From Harmothoe impar (lineage: Eukaryota; Annelida; Polychaeta; Phyllodocida; Polynoidae), in assembly GCA_947462335.1 (NCBI GenBank), contig OX381710.1, positions 26,877,772 to 26,941,771 on the forward strand: a DNA stretch of 64,000 nt. Reading direction: 5' to 3'. Positions within the stretch are counted from its first letter, which is position 1, and each line of letters starts with the position of its first letter. This document shows positions 30,429 to 42,831 of the stretch, one piece after another. A program made the translations under genes and the position numbers. Below the pieces are notes generated by a model, which was not told the DNA's origin, ran no database searches, and saw only the letters and a program-made list of their open reading frames with translations.

Positions 30429-33310
30429 AGTGACACAACACCCCAACACTCACAATCCCACCTAGTAGGACATGTAACCATTGCTACTGTACCCATGGTC
30501 TCCTTTTAATGCTGTAGATCAAATATACAAGAACCTTTTAGAGGATACAAGAGGACATTATTCCAAAATGATATTTGTTTTCTTATGCATATCACAGAAA
30601 AAAATCAATCACAGAACATAATTTAAAGAGAATTTGAGGAAAGTCATTGACTTTTACAGGATGTTTCATAATTGAGGCAATGTGCTATGGGTATGGTAGC
30701 AATGATGGCATTTCGTATAGCACAACCATTTCCCATGTATGTAAGTTCTTCTGTGTCAGTCTTACCCTCTGTATATATGTATTGTCCCAAGTTGTCTAGT
30801 CTTGTGCTTGTCTGGTCACTGCTTTTAAACCTGTCATAATATACAGCATTGATAATAGGCTGCTATAGCCTTGTATGTTTTGGTTGGAAGTGAATTTGTC
30901 ATGTGAACTGTTCATCTCTAGTCCTTGTCTACATATCCAGAGAAAAATTTACAAACTGTATTATATGTCGGAACAGATTTGAAAGACGAAGAATATCAGG
31001 ACAAAAATACAATTGTTCGGCAAGCTGCTTTATGATATTCGATGGCATATTGTCTCACTTCATACATTCTGATAATACTGCATATTCTCTGTACAGACAT
31101 GTCTCCATTATAGTATTCAAGAAGCATAGTAAATGGTATTTATTAAGTTATATTATTCTAGGAAATTATACTTGCCAAGTCACTTCTGTGTAGATTGGTG
31201 ACTAATTAATCCCAGATGTGCAGAAAGCTAGCATACAAAAGAAAAATCATTGTTATTTATCAGATACACCAAAAAAGAGTGCACAAATTTGAGAGGGCAA
31301 AAAAGCCAGGAACATCAGAAGAAAGAGAAATTGAAAGCAGCTGTGTGAAACTTGTTTTCAGGCTCCACCATATTTACCAAGTCATATGACCTGCCTTTCC
31401 CCCCATGCCCATGGGAACTTTATCCTATATAGACCCCACCCACTGCTCCTATAAACCATACCCTTTATGTAGGTTGAGCCGTGTCAAGTTTAAAACACAA
31501 GCCACCCCTTGTAGGAGAGTAGCACCCCTGTGATACCCATTCTTGCTGCAAAACTTAAAACCATCTGTGGCACTGGCTACTTTATGTTTTGATATCTCAG
31601 GCTTGTTGCAAGAGTCATAATACACTGCATACAAAGCATCACTTCAGAAAATTAGCAAGTGCCAGCATTTTGCATGTTTTATCATTTTGCCCCAAACCGA
31701 CTGATCAGATGTTCGCTTGTGTGTTTAATCGCAGTTCCCCATTAACGATTAAGATCTAGATTTAAACGCGTCTATGAACTCTTCACATCGGATAGGTAAA
31801 AGGAATCTCAAAGCTTCATTAGATATTTATATATATATATATATATGTATAAGACAGTCTCTCATTACTGGCAGGTGTCACTCTGACAGGTGTAGAGAGA
31901 CATGGGTCTGCAGGTCAGTGTGGTAGTAAGACCTCAAAGTCAAAGCTTCAGCCAGGTGCTGACAAGCATGACATAGGTCTAAGGAGGTCTTTCTCTTTGA
32001 AGAAACAGAAGTGTATACAGAGGTCCAACTCTTTGATACCGATTCGTACCTCAATGTATGACTAATGAGTGCTGATGGACATATTGTATAGATTGTAGAG
32101 GCAAGTGTTCATCCCTCTTGTGGACCAGTTACTGAATAAGAGTGGTGTATAGACAGATATTGTCAATTGATCTAAACACAAAATCTACAGCTAATATCAT
32201 AGTGCATGTCATCATAGGGTACAAGCATGTAGGGCCTGAAGGAGAGATCTTGACAGCATTCCAGTCCTAACTGATATAAAGTTACATTGTTATTATTACC
32301 TCATCCTCTCTTTATCACTTTAATTGTCAGAGTGGATACTCAAACCTACCAGGATTAGTTTTTATATATTGGGGTTCAAGTTGCATCTGCATGTCATGTA
32401 ATCCTCAATGCGTACTCCGATGGTACTAAAACACCAACCTGGAAGACCTTTGTGTTTAGTACACTCCCTTCTTACTTCCAATAATTCTTATCACTTTATC
32501 TTTAGCAAGAAACAGTGTGATGGTTGTACAGCATTTGCTGTATGTACTTGTCTGCTTCAAAGGGTGCATAATTAAAACACTGTTGCATTCACCTATATAG
32601 CTACGAGCTTTCATCGTGTAGCATAATCCTTGCTTAAATATCAAATGACAGGACAATTGACATCTTTTCCATTATTCAAACATTGACTATCCATGGACCT
32701 ATCATAGTTTGTATGCAGCCTAAGGTACAGTGTGCCACCTGATTGTGGCAGTAGAAAGGTATGGTTTATCTATTCTGTAAGGTCTACAAAACAGGGAAGT
32801 CTTTTACACAAGTAATTATGTATTTCCTATGATACATCGTATTATAATGTATTAACATGATTATTGTCTCGTGTCAGTAACTAGAATAAAACTGATTGGT
32901 CTTAGTAAGAAGGAAAACAGCAGAATATAAATAACTTATTTAATTGCAATTTGTATAAAAGTCACCATATTTATAATGCATGATTTATTAAACTGCATCC
33001 CAAATGTCTGATGTAGGATTTGGATTAGTCCTAGCTACAAGAAGGATCTACTTACTGAGTTGTATCAACAGAGGGATACTGGTGCCAGAACTGATTTGGG
33101 AGATTATTGAAATCTGTGGAACAGAATAAGAGAATGATTCCCTGTAATATATAACCAAGATATAATTATACAAACGATGTACATAGTGTTTCTGTTGTTC
33201 AGTGGCATGTGCAGTACTGCAGGTATGTCTGTGATCTCTATACTGTATATTTTGTTTATTTTTGGTACTTTGAAAATGATAAGAAATAAAAACTTAAGTT
33301 TTAACTTATG

Positions 33311-34081
33311 TAATCATATTAAGGTGTTGTTTTTGATTTACATGAGCTAGCGATGGCAATTAAATGAAGGAGTATCAGCTATTTATCACATATTCCATAT
33401 AATATATTTTGTATACATGTACAATGCCTGGCTTATTGAACCAGGGGCACCACAGGTTCTTATACGACGGGTAAATCTCGAGATTTTCCACGAAATTTCA
33501 TTTCCAAATGAAGTGGTTTTTCTGTATGAAAAAATGGGAAATAAAATGGATGGATGCAGTATGTTGCAAGTTTTTATCCATGCCAACCTATCAAAAGAAT
33601 CCCCAAACAAATCCCACTAATCTTTCCTGGTAAAAAAAAAGATCTGAAAAAATATTGCAAAAAGAGCAAAAAACTTACTTTTTCCCTCTACGCTAAAGGA
33701 TAGGGAACTAGGCAAACTACAGACCTTCACCAAGTGGCAATTTACACAGAATCCTATTTGTTCCTACATGAAACTGAAGTGAGACTCTTTTGAGAAGCAT
33801 TTCACCTCCAACCTTCAGATACCTTCACAGAACTGAAGGTATCTCAGTAGTTTACATAGAACACAAGGAAGAATCCCAAGTTAAAAGGGACCCGTGACAA
33901 TTCGCTGTACAAAATCAAAGTGCCCAGTTTCAGCAGGTGCATGGCATATTCCGCAACTAATAGATGCCCATTTGCACAAGGTTTTCAGCAAAACTGACAT
34001 CAGAGATAGATGTAGCACCTAGACGCTAAACATAGCGCCAATCTGGCCAGACGCTATTTTCATTTTAAGATATTTTTGTGC
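33311..34081. other. intergenic sequence after KIF3A
   Basis: About 0.8 kb of AT-rich sequence. A 67-codon plus-strand and a 74-codon minus-strand frame overlap at 33386-33620, with no recognisable protein. Nothing supported. Confidence 0.5.
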
Positions 34082-34859
34082 CATGGGAGAAAGCTTTTCA
34101 TTCAGAGTGTGATGGACATAGGCATGAGAGGACAAAAGACATATAGATAGCCAAGATCAGGGGACATGAAAATTTGAATTTGGGCTCAAGTACCCTCCCA
34201 AACAAAAGTCAGTGTACAAATCTTTTCCGAGTATACTCTTTTTTTGCACGACTTGCCTCACTCGGTGTGACTTTCTTGGGGCACCTGCGTCATGCGACCT
34301 ATAGGCCTAGGTTGTGTGGTACAGGCCTAGGTAGTGAATTGTCAGTTCCTGATATGCTATACTCGTGAAGAACAATTTGGGTATGCTATCCGAAACAGTG
34401 CAGCCAGGATATAATAGGGGAGCCAGTCAGAAATCCTGGAGAAAACCTGGTATGGTGACCAATGGATGATATGGATATTTCACTAGGGTAAATCAAGGGT
34501 GCTGAATCCATTTCTGTTATGTGTAGAATGATATCTAGGTCAGAACAAGGTCAAAGGTCACGCCTTTAAGCATCCTATTGATACAAGAGTGTGCCCTTTT
34601 CCTAATATACACTGATAATAATGGGCCTGGAAATGTTAGTCACTATGGACTACGTTTATATAGTCACGTGAACGTAGAAAAAACGGCTATACCTAGTTAG
34701 TCACATATGTCTAATGTAAGTTAGTCATATAGTCAACCTATAGTCAGCCATTAAATTGGCTGATTTGGGCTATATAGTCAAGTGACTATGAATTTAATGG
34801 TTTCATGGTCTAAAGTAGTCACTATGGCTAATAGATATAGTCAATCATGAGAAATAAGG

Positions 34860-36945
34860 GAAAGGCAGGTCAAGGTTCAGAAGGGTAGAGCAAGGCAGAG
34901 CAAAGCTATATATGTAGAGTAGAGCAGGGCAGAGTAAGGCAGAGCAGAGTAATGGAGAGTAGAGCATGGCAGAGCAGAGTAATGTAGAGTATAGTATGGT
35001 AGATCAAGGCAGAATAAGGCAGGGCAAAATAATGTAGAGCAGGGTAGGGCAAAGCAAGGCAGAGCAGAGTTGTAGGGATAGGGCAGGGAAAGGGACAGGC
35101 TAGGATAAGGCATGGCAGGGGACAGGCTAGGATAGGTAGGGCAGGGGACAGGCTGGGATAAGGTAGGGTAGGGGACAGGCTAGGATAGGGCAGGGAAAGG
35201 GACAGGGTAGGATAGGTAGAGCAGCGGACAGGTTAGAATAGGACAGGGAAAGGGACAGGCTAGGATAGGGCAGGGCAAGGGGCAGGCTAGAATAGGTAGA
35301 GCAGGGGACAGGCTAGGATAGGGCAGAGAAAGGGACAGGCTAAGATAAGGCATGGCAGGGGACACGCCGGGATAGGTAGGGCAGGTGACAGGCTAGGATA
35401 AGGCAGGCTAGGGGACGAGCTAGGATAAGGCAGGGCAGGGGACAGGTTAGAATAAGGTAGGGCAGGGGACAGGTTAGGATAAGGCAGGGCAAGGGACAAG
35501 CTAGGATAAGGCATGGCCGGGGACAGGCTAGGATAGGGCAGGGCAGGAGACAAGCTAGGATAAGGCAGGGCCATGAACATACTAGGAAAAGACAGGGTGG
35601 GGAATAGGCTAGGATAAGGCAGGGTACCCTAGTAGCAAACACACTGTGGCCCCGGACGGGGCCAGACTGTGTTTGCAAGTCTGGCCCGGAGTGGGCTAAC
35701 CGATGGGCTCCCGTCGGTTTAGGGCACTGGGCTTTGGTCTGGCCCCGTGCGGGCTTCCCATGTTGGGCGCAGATCGGGTTTTGGACGGGAAGCCCACTTT
35801 GGGCTCAGATCAGTTTTTGGACGGGCTTCCCACTTTGGGCTCAGATTGGTTTTTGGTCGGGCTGAAAGTGGGTTCAGATCGGTTTTTGGACGGGTTGAAA
35901 GCGGGCTTAGATCGGTTTTTGGACGGGTTGAAAGCGGGCTAAGATCGGATAATTATGGGTTTTTAGAATCTATTCAATCATTCTCCAATGATTTCTTGTA
36001 TTTGTTGAACCAGATATCCTAGGTCCTGCTAATCAACCCAAGGCATAATCATACTCTTCCTACCCAATAATGGAAGTATCAAGCAGGCCTATTATCATCA
36101 GGTTTGAGCCACATGCAGCATAGACACGTGTCTATGGTGCACATTGGCCTTCAAAGCCATAGTTCATACCTACATGGGGCACATGAGTCTTGTATTAAGA
36201 TTTTAATGCCACAGAAATAGTGTTTACACTGGATAGCTGCTTAGAGAACCTCCTTTTCATTATTCAAATATATATTCTATCTTATTTCCAACTGTGAGAA
36301 CATCTATTTATTGTTTCCTATTCTACATCACTTTAACATTTTATTGTATTATTATATAATGTCAATTTCATCTGGCTTTGTTGGAAAACTCTAGATATTG
36401 TATAGTAGTGGCATCTGGTGTCAATCATCAGAACTATTAGACCAGTTGCCCTGTCCAAACCCAACCTCAGCCCTCATCGGCCCGGAGTGGGCTAACCGAC
36501 GGGCGCCCGTTGGTTTAGGGCACTGGGTTTGGTGTGGCCCCAAGTGGGCTGCCCGAATTGGGCTCAGAACGGGTTTTGGACGGATTTCCTGTCATCTGGC
36601 CAACATGAACCCAAAGCGGGTAGCCCTCTTTGAAACTGATCTGAGCCCAAATCGGGCAGCCCGCTTTGAAACTGATCTGAGCCCAAAATGGGCAGCCCGA
36701 TTGGGGCCACACTTCAGCCCAGCCATCTGCCCAACATGAAACCCAGCTCAGTTTTGCCCGACTTCAAACAGCCAATCCGAGTTAAAACCAAATTGGCCCC
36801 GTGCGGGCTTGCTACTAGGGTAGGGGACAGGCTAGGATAAGGCAGGCCAGGGGACAGGCTAGGATAGGGCATGGCAAGGGACAGGCTAGGATAGGTCGGG
36901 GAGGTGACAGGCTAGGATAAAACAGGACAGGTTACAGGCTCCTGT
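34860..36945. repeat. 27-bp minisatellite inside the element
   Basis: Units of about 27 bp around GGGGACAGGCTAGGATAAGG, from about 34860 to 35626, resuming at 36823-36945 on the far side of the nested insertion. The periodic minus-strand open frames here (repeats of YPSLSPALP) are products of the repeat, not genes. Confidence 0.9.
35627..36820. mobile_element. nested 1.19-kb element, CCCTAGTAGCAA ends, TA duplication
   Basis: Ends CCCTAGTAGCAA...TTGCTACTAGGG. TA is duplicated at 35625-35626 and 36821-36822; removing the element and one TA restores the minisatellite word GCAGGGTAGGGGAC exactly. Two arms hold 36-bp repeats (GGCTCAGATCGGTTTTTGGA type on the left, the inverted form near 36590-36720). 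This is a foldback-like, non-coding architecture. A fragment of the same repeat lies at 42619-42745. Confidence 0.85.
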
Positions 36946-37917
36946 GTAAGCCTATTATGCTCTGTCAGTCTAGACATGCACTGTGCATGTATTTCTATGT
37001 TATCAAAATTTGAACAAAATGCCATGATTATACTCTATCAAACATGAGAACCCATGCACCCTATAACATCTTAAGTTGTCATAGTCAACTGTAACATAAC
37101 ATATAACAAGCAGGGATATCCATAGAACAGTGGTTTAGAAGAGGATGTGCCTACCTGAAGTCCATGGACCATTCAAATTTGAATCCTAATTGTTTCCTGT
37201 GCACACATTCCTGTGACATCATCAATTTGTGTGATACACATATAGTCACTACTGACTATCTTTATGACTAATATGTGACTAAGTTGTATAGTCCCCTGTC
37301 TACGGGTGTCAAAATATGGTGGTATAGTCACTACTGACTATAGGTATTATTATCAGTGTACTAATATCTTTCTTACTATAATAAATGATACATTTCCCTT
37401 CACACCTCTACCTGACCCTGAGTCATTTGTGAGTTCACTCACACACTCATTTTTTTGTCAGTTGTAGATAAAACTAGCTAACAAAACCTCAACGCAGTAT
37501 TTTAATGTCACATAACACACAAAATCCCTGTCCTCGCAGGTCAGCATGATATGAAGACCCATGTCATGTTAACATGCCTCATTCAGTGAACGGAAAACAC
37601 TGAAGAAACGTGACAAAAAAAATGAAAACCACAGTATCACAAAAGATAAAATGCCCTGGTTCACATGTGATATCTATCACAAATACCATTCATTCTATTC
37701 CACCCTCCAGGGTCTCCCATCCTTCTTACCCTCCTCCAGGGTCCCCATGGTGTCCTTATCCTCCTCCAGATATACTTAAATATTAGCTAAATGACAAAGG
37801 AATCTCATGTCACAGTGCTACAATGCTTCACAGTTGTTCTGTATCTCTGGTCCTTTGTACCTGCCTTATATTCCATTATACATGTATATACATATCTCCT
37901 CGTCTGTAAGTCGGGGG

Positions 37918-39260
37918 TATGAGCAGCTCACCTTTAATAGATATACTGATATCGCAAACCTCCTATATAATAAGATCATTTCTCCACATAGAAATACAAT
38001 AACAACACATATATGTCTTATTATGTAGCACACAGTTCTCGCTATCATATTGACAACAACAGTTAGGCCATGTGCATACACTTTAGTTGCTATATACACT
38101 CTTATTAACATAATACTGTAAGCGCATTTCATTTCGCGCTGTACATATTTTCGCGGATTTTATAATCCGCGAAAATATGTAGAGAGCGAAAAATTTATCC
38201 AATACAGCAATATAACTGTAATGTTACACAATCAGCGAGTTTAAATCCCAGCGAAATTGAACTTTAAAGCAAATCCGCGAAAATTTATACCAGCGAAAAT
38301 ATGTACGTTTACAGTACTCGGCTTTAACTACCTCAAGGGTGAACCATTATTAAATCAGATACCTCACCACCTTAGACAATAAACTTTGCATCATGATTTT
38401 CCAATTGGGTCCCTGTCTGTTTTGTCATTATCGTTGAAATATCACAGCACAGTCTCAGCTTCCGATCTTGGTTCTTTCGGGTTAGGAACAATAGGATATA
38501 TTATGGCCATAAATATTAGTGTATATCTATGGATATGTCATGAGGGTGATTGGCCAATTATGGAAACTATTAAATGGGGATTGTAGAATTCTGATACGTA
38601 TGCTTTTTGACCTATTCATAGTGAGAAAAAAGGTATAAAAAAAGGAAATAAGTCATTAAATGTCCTCACAATTCCGTGCCTTTAAATATAATGAATGTGA
38701 TCTAAATAAGTCTTCATGTAAAACAATCTGTCACGTATTATCTGGTAATGTATTCAGGTCTGGTGGCCAAATTATGGTTCTCATTAAGAGAAGAAATTGC
38801 GATCCGCTTGTCATCAGTAATTGAGATGATCAAAGGCATTCATTTCATTTCTGCAGCCCCCAGCCACTGTATAATTCATACCACGGGACATGCCATATTC
38901 CCCATCCATCTCGTTTGCAGAATGGAAGCGGACAAAAAGGTCCAAGGTGGATGATGGTTCAATAGTAAAAACTGTTATGCCTCTGGGTGACTGATTATTT
39001 CAGATTAATGAAACATTTTAAAATCAAATTCACTGCATCTTTTTTTTTGTATTTTCCCTTTCATTTGTACATTCGCATTACTGCTTCGATTAGGGTAGAG
39101 TTAACATTGCAGATCAGTCTATTACATTCTCGTTAGGCTTATACGTGGATATACCACTGTATCCCCAGAGACTCATATTTTCTTGAGTAGCATACATAGG
39201 GACATGGATGTAGGACTATTGGATCTGGCTCGTACTAATACATTTGTAATGGATATATGC
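37918..39260. repeat. duplicated non-coding block, copy A-B
   Basis: 37918-38407 (A) matches 41987-42306. 38650-39260 (B) matches 47625-48330. Order and orientation are the same, so one ancestral block was duplicated and the second copy later opened up. The identity peak is in B at about 38920-38972, where GGACAAAAAGGTCCAAGGTG and its flanks are nearly unchanged. No coding frame is shared between the copies. Confidence 0.75.
38116..38314. mobile_element. 199-bp MITE, CTGTAA...TTACAG ends
   Basis: Ends CTGTAAGCGCATTT and CGTTTACAG with TA on both sides (38114-38115, 38315-38316), and internal hairpins of TTTTCGCGGATT type. It is absent from the matching place in the duplicated block at about 42185, which confirms it as an insertion. 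Tc1/mariner-like by its TA target. Confidence 0.8.
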
Positions 39261-40357
39261 ACATCAGTAAGATGACGTGATGGCCGCTGTGTGGATAACA
39301 GCATATACGAGAAGAGTCGTTAGATATATTTGAAACCTGAAATTGGTTTTGTGGATTAACAAGTTGGATAAAAGCTTTCGATCCTAGCCATGTAGATCTA
39401 ACTACTACACACTCATGGGATCTGTTTGATACATGTATGTTTTTTGTGTGTACAGCGTTACCAATTATAGTTCTGTTTAAAGAGGTTTTGAAAGGGAGCG
39501 TATATGGTTATTGAATAGGGGTCGTCCATAAATGATGTCACGCCTTAGGGGGGGAGGGGGGGTCAGAAATTTGTGACAAAACGTGACAAGGGGGGGAGGG
39601 GGGGTTGGCAAGTGCATGATGTCACGTTTCCAATAAAAAAGTTTTTCAAATTTTCATGTGATACAGCTAAATCAATGTAATCCCAAAAGTGTTATTGCTG
39701 GGTCATTACAACTTATAAATTGAATAGGTCCTACAATGTACACATTTTTCTCTAGTGAAGGCTTCCAATTAGGTATGTTGGGTTCTCTCTATGGAAGGCA
39801 ATTAAAGATGAAGTCAATGTTACGTTGAGAGAAAAACAGAAAGGGACCTGTTTGGTATATGGGAGAGACTGTAAATTACACCAGCTGTACATCTTACTGC
39901 CTTGTTTATGATAATCATAACACAATGCATATACCAAGACGGAAAGGCATATAAGTCCTCTACCTGAATTAGGCCTACCTTAAAACCTTGCCTGATACCA
40001 TTGCAACAATGTGCCTTGGTGGATTTCAGTATGGGGGGGGGGGATAGAGGTTTCCTACCCCAGGGCGTTTTTCCAGAGAGGTGGTTATTCAAGGTCCTGT
40101 TATACCACTTAGGTTACCTCATTTTGATATCTTGGATTATGGGTTTAGGAAAGATTTGGAGCCCCTTTAATGTACTCCCCGCACTTATACAAGACCTATC
40201 TTAAAACCAGGTGCCTGATCGCGCAAGGGGTCAGATTATGACTACCGTCAATTCCAGCTTATAACCAGTATCTCGCACATAACCCGCACCCCGACATTGG
40301 GAAAGCCTTATATCCCACACCAGAGGTAAAAAAAACTGTGATTTTAGTACTGTACTA

Positions 40358-40912
40358 CAGTTGGCCCTCACTTCCTCGAATTTGGAAAATGCTACAAAAA
40401 ATGTCAGAGGAAGCAAATTATCTAAGGAATTAAGCCCAAATATAACTCCGGTTCAAATATAATTGAACATATAAGCAGTGTTGCCGAAATAACGCCGGCA
40501 CGCCGGCTTTTGCAGGCGTAGAATCTTAATGGCCGGCGTAGGGCCTTAGGACGCAGGCCACAATGACCTGCCATGATCTCAGCTTTCTAATGGTGAAAGA
40601 ATTTTTCAAATCGGTCAATTAGAAGCGAAGATAGAGCCAAATTTGTAGAAATGAAAATTTTTTCAATTTCCTTTAAGTTTTTGTAGTAGTTATAAGTTAT
40701 AATGAAGTTTATGAAAGTACCTTGAAATATCAAAATGTATATGGCCTGCGTGAGAACAAAATGGCCTGCGTAAGATGCCAAGACGCAGGCCACCTTGGCC
40801 TGCGTTGAGAAAAAGTTTTCGGCAACACTGATATAAGGGAAGTTGCCAGGCAACTATTTGAGGAAGTGAGGGTTTCGAGGAAGTAAATGGTCGAGGTATT
40901 GCAGGTCGACTG
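40358..40912. mobile_element. pogo/Tigger-like non-autonomous element
   Basis: Ends CAGTTGGCCC and GGTCGACTG (imperfect inverted repeat starting CAGT), with TA at 40356-40357 and 40913-40914. Subterminal CCTCACTTCCTCGAA appears inverted near the right end. It contains the hAT-like MITE 40476-40830 and no coding. Confidence 0.65.
40476..40830. mobile_element. hAT-like MITE, CAGTGTTGCCGAAA ends
   Basis: Ends CAGTGTTGCCGAAA and TTTTCGGCAACACTG, with ATATAAG on both sides (40469-40475, 40831-40837). The CAGTG start and 7-8 bp duplication are typical of hAT elements. 355 bp, non-coding. Confidence 0.8.
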
Positions 40913-41986
40913 TATACTGCCAAATCCCCTCATATTACCCACACCTAGACTTTGATAATTTTGTAGAACCCACACTGGGGGTTTGGCTTGCTTATAACCT
41001 GCGGGTTATACGCAGTAATATACTGTACTGTAAAAGGTGTTAATTCTTTTATAGAAGCAGTGGATTGTACCTGAGTCATATTCAATTTGATGCCAAACAT
41101 GCCTATAAAGGGTGTGGCTTATACCCGGGAACGATTTTTTTTCAAGTGTACTACAGGTACAGTACTAAACTGACCATAATCAGATACCCTGTTCAGCTTA
41201 TAGGCATCTTCAAAATTAGGAGTGTGTTATACACGAGTTAGGCTTTTACCCTAGAACCTATAGTGCATGGCTACTTTAGGGCCGAGATATGGTGGATTTT
41301 CCCAAAACGGCAATTTTTCCCCCGAATCCCCGCCCCACCAATTAGGCGAAAGTTATCTCGACCACCCCACTGCACTTGCCCCCCACCCAGAAAAAGGAAT
41401 CACACGTGGTCGAGATCTAAATGGACCATATCACAACCCTCCTTCCCAGCATGGAGGCTTTTTTTTAGTGTTGGCCCTCCCCCCCCCCCCATCGAGGGCC
41501 TGTTTTCTATTATGACCCTCCTATATCTACCAAGCCTCCCCCCCCCAGCTGGCAATAAATAACTTGGCCCTTATTACTGCACTATACTTATAAATACCTC
41601 TCATCTAAGCTGCACCCCAAGCAGATCCTACAATAACCCACACTGGGGTTCTGATGTGAGCCAAGGCTTCACAGGGTTTTATAATACAAGGGTACCGGTA
41701 TTGTTTTCATTAAAGATCAAGGCGGGGGGGGGGGGTAGCTGCTTGTGTGACGTCACGCCTAGAGGGGGGTCAAGCAAAACGTGACAAAGCGTGACATGGG
41801 GGGGAGGGGGGGTCAAAAAGGGGCCAAAAAAGCGTGACATCATTTATGGACGGCCCCATAGAGGGTTGTTTATATGGATGGATTTCCATCATTCGTTGAG
41901 ATAATGTGACCCATTTACCAGTTTACTTATAGTTAGGATAATGATCATACTCTAAGATACGACTCTATAATTCAAACTCTTTATTC

Positions 41987-42306
41987 TATGAGCAGCTCAC
42001 CTTAGATATATGTTCTTATATTGCAAATTCCGTATGTGATTATTTTTCCACATAGAAATACAATAATTTAACAATAATCTGTCTTATTATGTAGCACACA
42101 GTTCTCGTTATCATATTGACAACAATAGTTAGGCCATGCATGTGTATACATTCTAGTAGCTACCTGCATTGTTACATAATATTGATAAAAGTATAATTTG
42201 ATAATATGGTACACGCGACTCTAACTACCTCAGAGGGAACCCTTATTAAGTTATCAGTTACTTCACCACCTCAAACAGTAAAATTTGCATCATGATTTTT
42301 CAATTA
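41987..42306. repeat. duplicated block, copy A'
   Basis: Matches 37918-38407 minus the 199-bp MITE. Both begin with ATGAGCAGCTCACCTT and end with GCATCATGATTTTTCAATT. Non-coding. Confidence 0.75.
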
Positions 42307-42372
42307 TAATTATATGGATTTACAGCTTAGAAAGATTTTCTATTCGGTACTTTTTCCATGTTGCTTTTCCAG

Positions 42373-42419
42373 ATCCGAGGTATTGAGAGCCTAGATACTA
42401 TAGAGGGGAACAATGTGAG
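42373..42419 (+). CDS. possible isolated 47-bp exon
   Basis: A strong acceptor (TGTTGCTTTTCCAG) and strong donor (GAG|GTGAGT) frame 47 bp that read IRGIESLDTIEGNNV plus two bases. It does not belong to KIF3A, which ends at 30167. It could be an exon of another plus-strand transcript or chance splice-like sequence. No partner exon was found. Confidence 0.2.
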
Positions 42420-42618
42420 GTGAGTACATTGCCCTAGTAACAAGCACACATACCGGTAGGGTATATTTGTTTTTAGCTCGGTTGGCTGGTTGAAAATGAT
42501 GAAAATCAATATGTGGATTTTGGTTTGCTCTCATTATGCAAACTGCCAAGGATGCAGGACCAATCTTGAGCTTGTCAGCTCTGGTCAGGGCTGCAGACAG
42601 GCTCCATGCTAGGTGCCT

Positions 42619-42745
42619 GATTCAGACTTATTTCAGTTCCAAAATGGGCTGCCCAATTTGGGTACAAATCAGTTTAAAATTGAGCTGCCTGATGTGGGCT
42701 CAGATTGGCTTCAAAGCGGGCTGCCTGATTTGGCCTAGGGTTGGG
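42619..42745. repeat. fragment of the 36-bp GGGCTGCC/GGGCTCAG repeat
   Basis: GGGCTGCCCAATTTGGG, GTGGGCTCAGATTGGCTTC and AAAGCGGGCTGCC match, in reverse orientation, the 36-bp units in the nested element at 36590-36720. Confidence 0.6.
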
Positions 42746-42831
42746 CTCGAAGAAGGACAAGGTCTGGTAGTACTGATTGACATTAGGTGTTTCTGATAAA
42801 GCATAAGCAGAGTTTTTCGAACAAAACCAGA

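Larger units (their letters stand above)
30168..33310 (+). other. KIF3A 3' UTR (probable)
   Basis: After the stop the sequence is AT-rich and exon-free for 3 kb. AATAAA hexamers followed by T/GT-rich sequence lie at 32885-32890 and 33285-33290; the second is followed by GTGTTGTTTTTG. A long 3' UTR fits the family. An (AT)n tract lies at about 31827-31846. The exact cleavage site is not known. Confidence 0.45.
34608..37360. mobile_element. 2.75-kb non-autonomous element, TACACTGATAATAAT ends
   Basis: Perfect 15-bp inverted termini TACACTGATAATAAT, each followed by TAGTCAC/GTGACTA-rich subterminal sequence. A 6-bp target-site duplication CTAATA lies at 34602-34607 and 37361-37366. The interior is a 27-bp minisatellite and a second, nested element, with no transposase. 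The 6-bp duplication does not fit the commonest superfamilies, so I leave the class open. Confidence 0.85.
34082..37447 (+). repeat. dispersed repeat copy 2, split by insertion
   Basis: 34082-34607 and 37367-37447 together match the uninterrupted copy at 969-1562. The break is filled by the 34608-37360 element. The host repeat is therefore older than the insertion. Confidence 0.85.
40243..41700. repeat. TATAACCCGC-subrepeat dispersed element
   Basis: Begins ACTACCGTCAATTCC and contains several GCTTATAACC / CCCACACTGGGG / GCGGGTTATAC words, ending near GGGTACCGGTATTG. Related to 26849-26945. It hosts the 40358-40912 insertion. Boundaries are approximate. Confidence 0.45.
39518..41857. mobile_element. 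2.3-kb element, GGGGYCGTCCATAAATGATG ends
   Basis: Ends GGGGTCGTCCATAAATGATG and the inverted GGGGCCGTCCATAAATGATG, followed by GTCACGCC and G-rich GTGACA subterminal sequence. A 3-bp duplication ATA lies at 39515-39517 and 41858-41860. It contains two further nested elements and a TATAACCCGC-type repeat but no transposase. A relative sits at 54572-55848. The 3-bp duplication is compatible with the PIF/Harbinger group; the assignment is tentative. Confidence 0.8.

Noticed and set aside
34877..35678. Minus-strand open frames of 61-112 codons reading repeats of YPSLSPALP
   Set aside because: They are translations of the 27-bp minisatellite, whose period is a multiple of three; no start context, no conserved protein.
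41263..41562. A 99-codon plus-strand frame
   Set aside because: Lies in a repeat (a shared 30-bp word occurs at 56351) and depends on poly-C runs.
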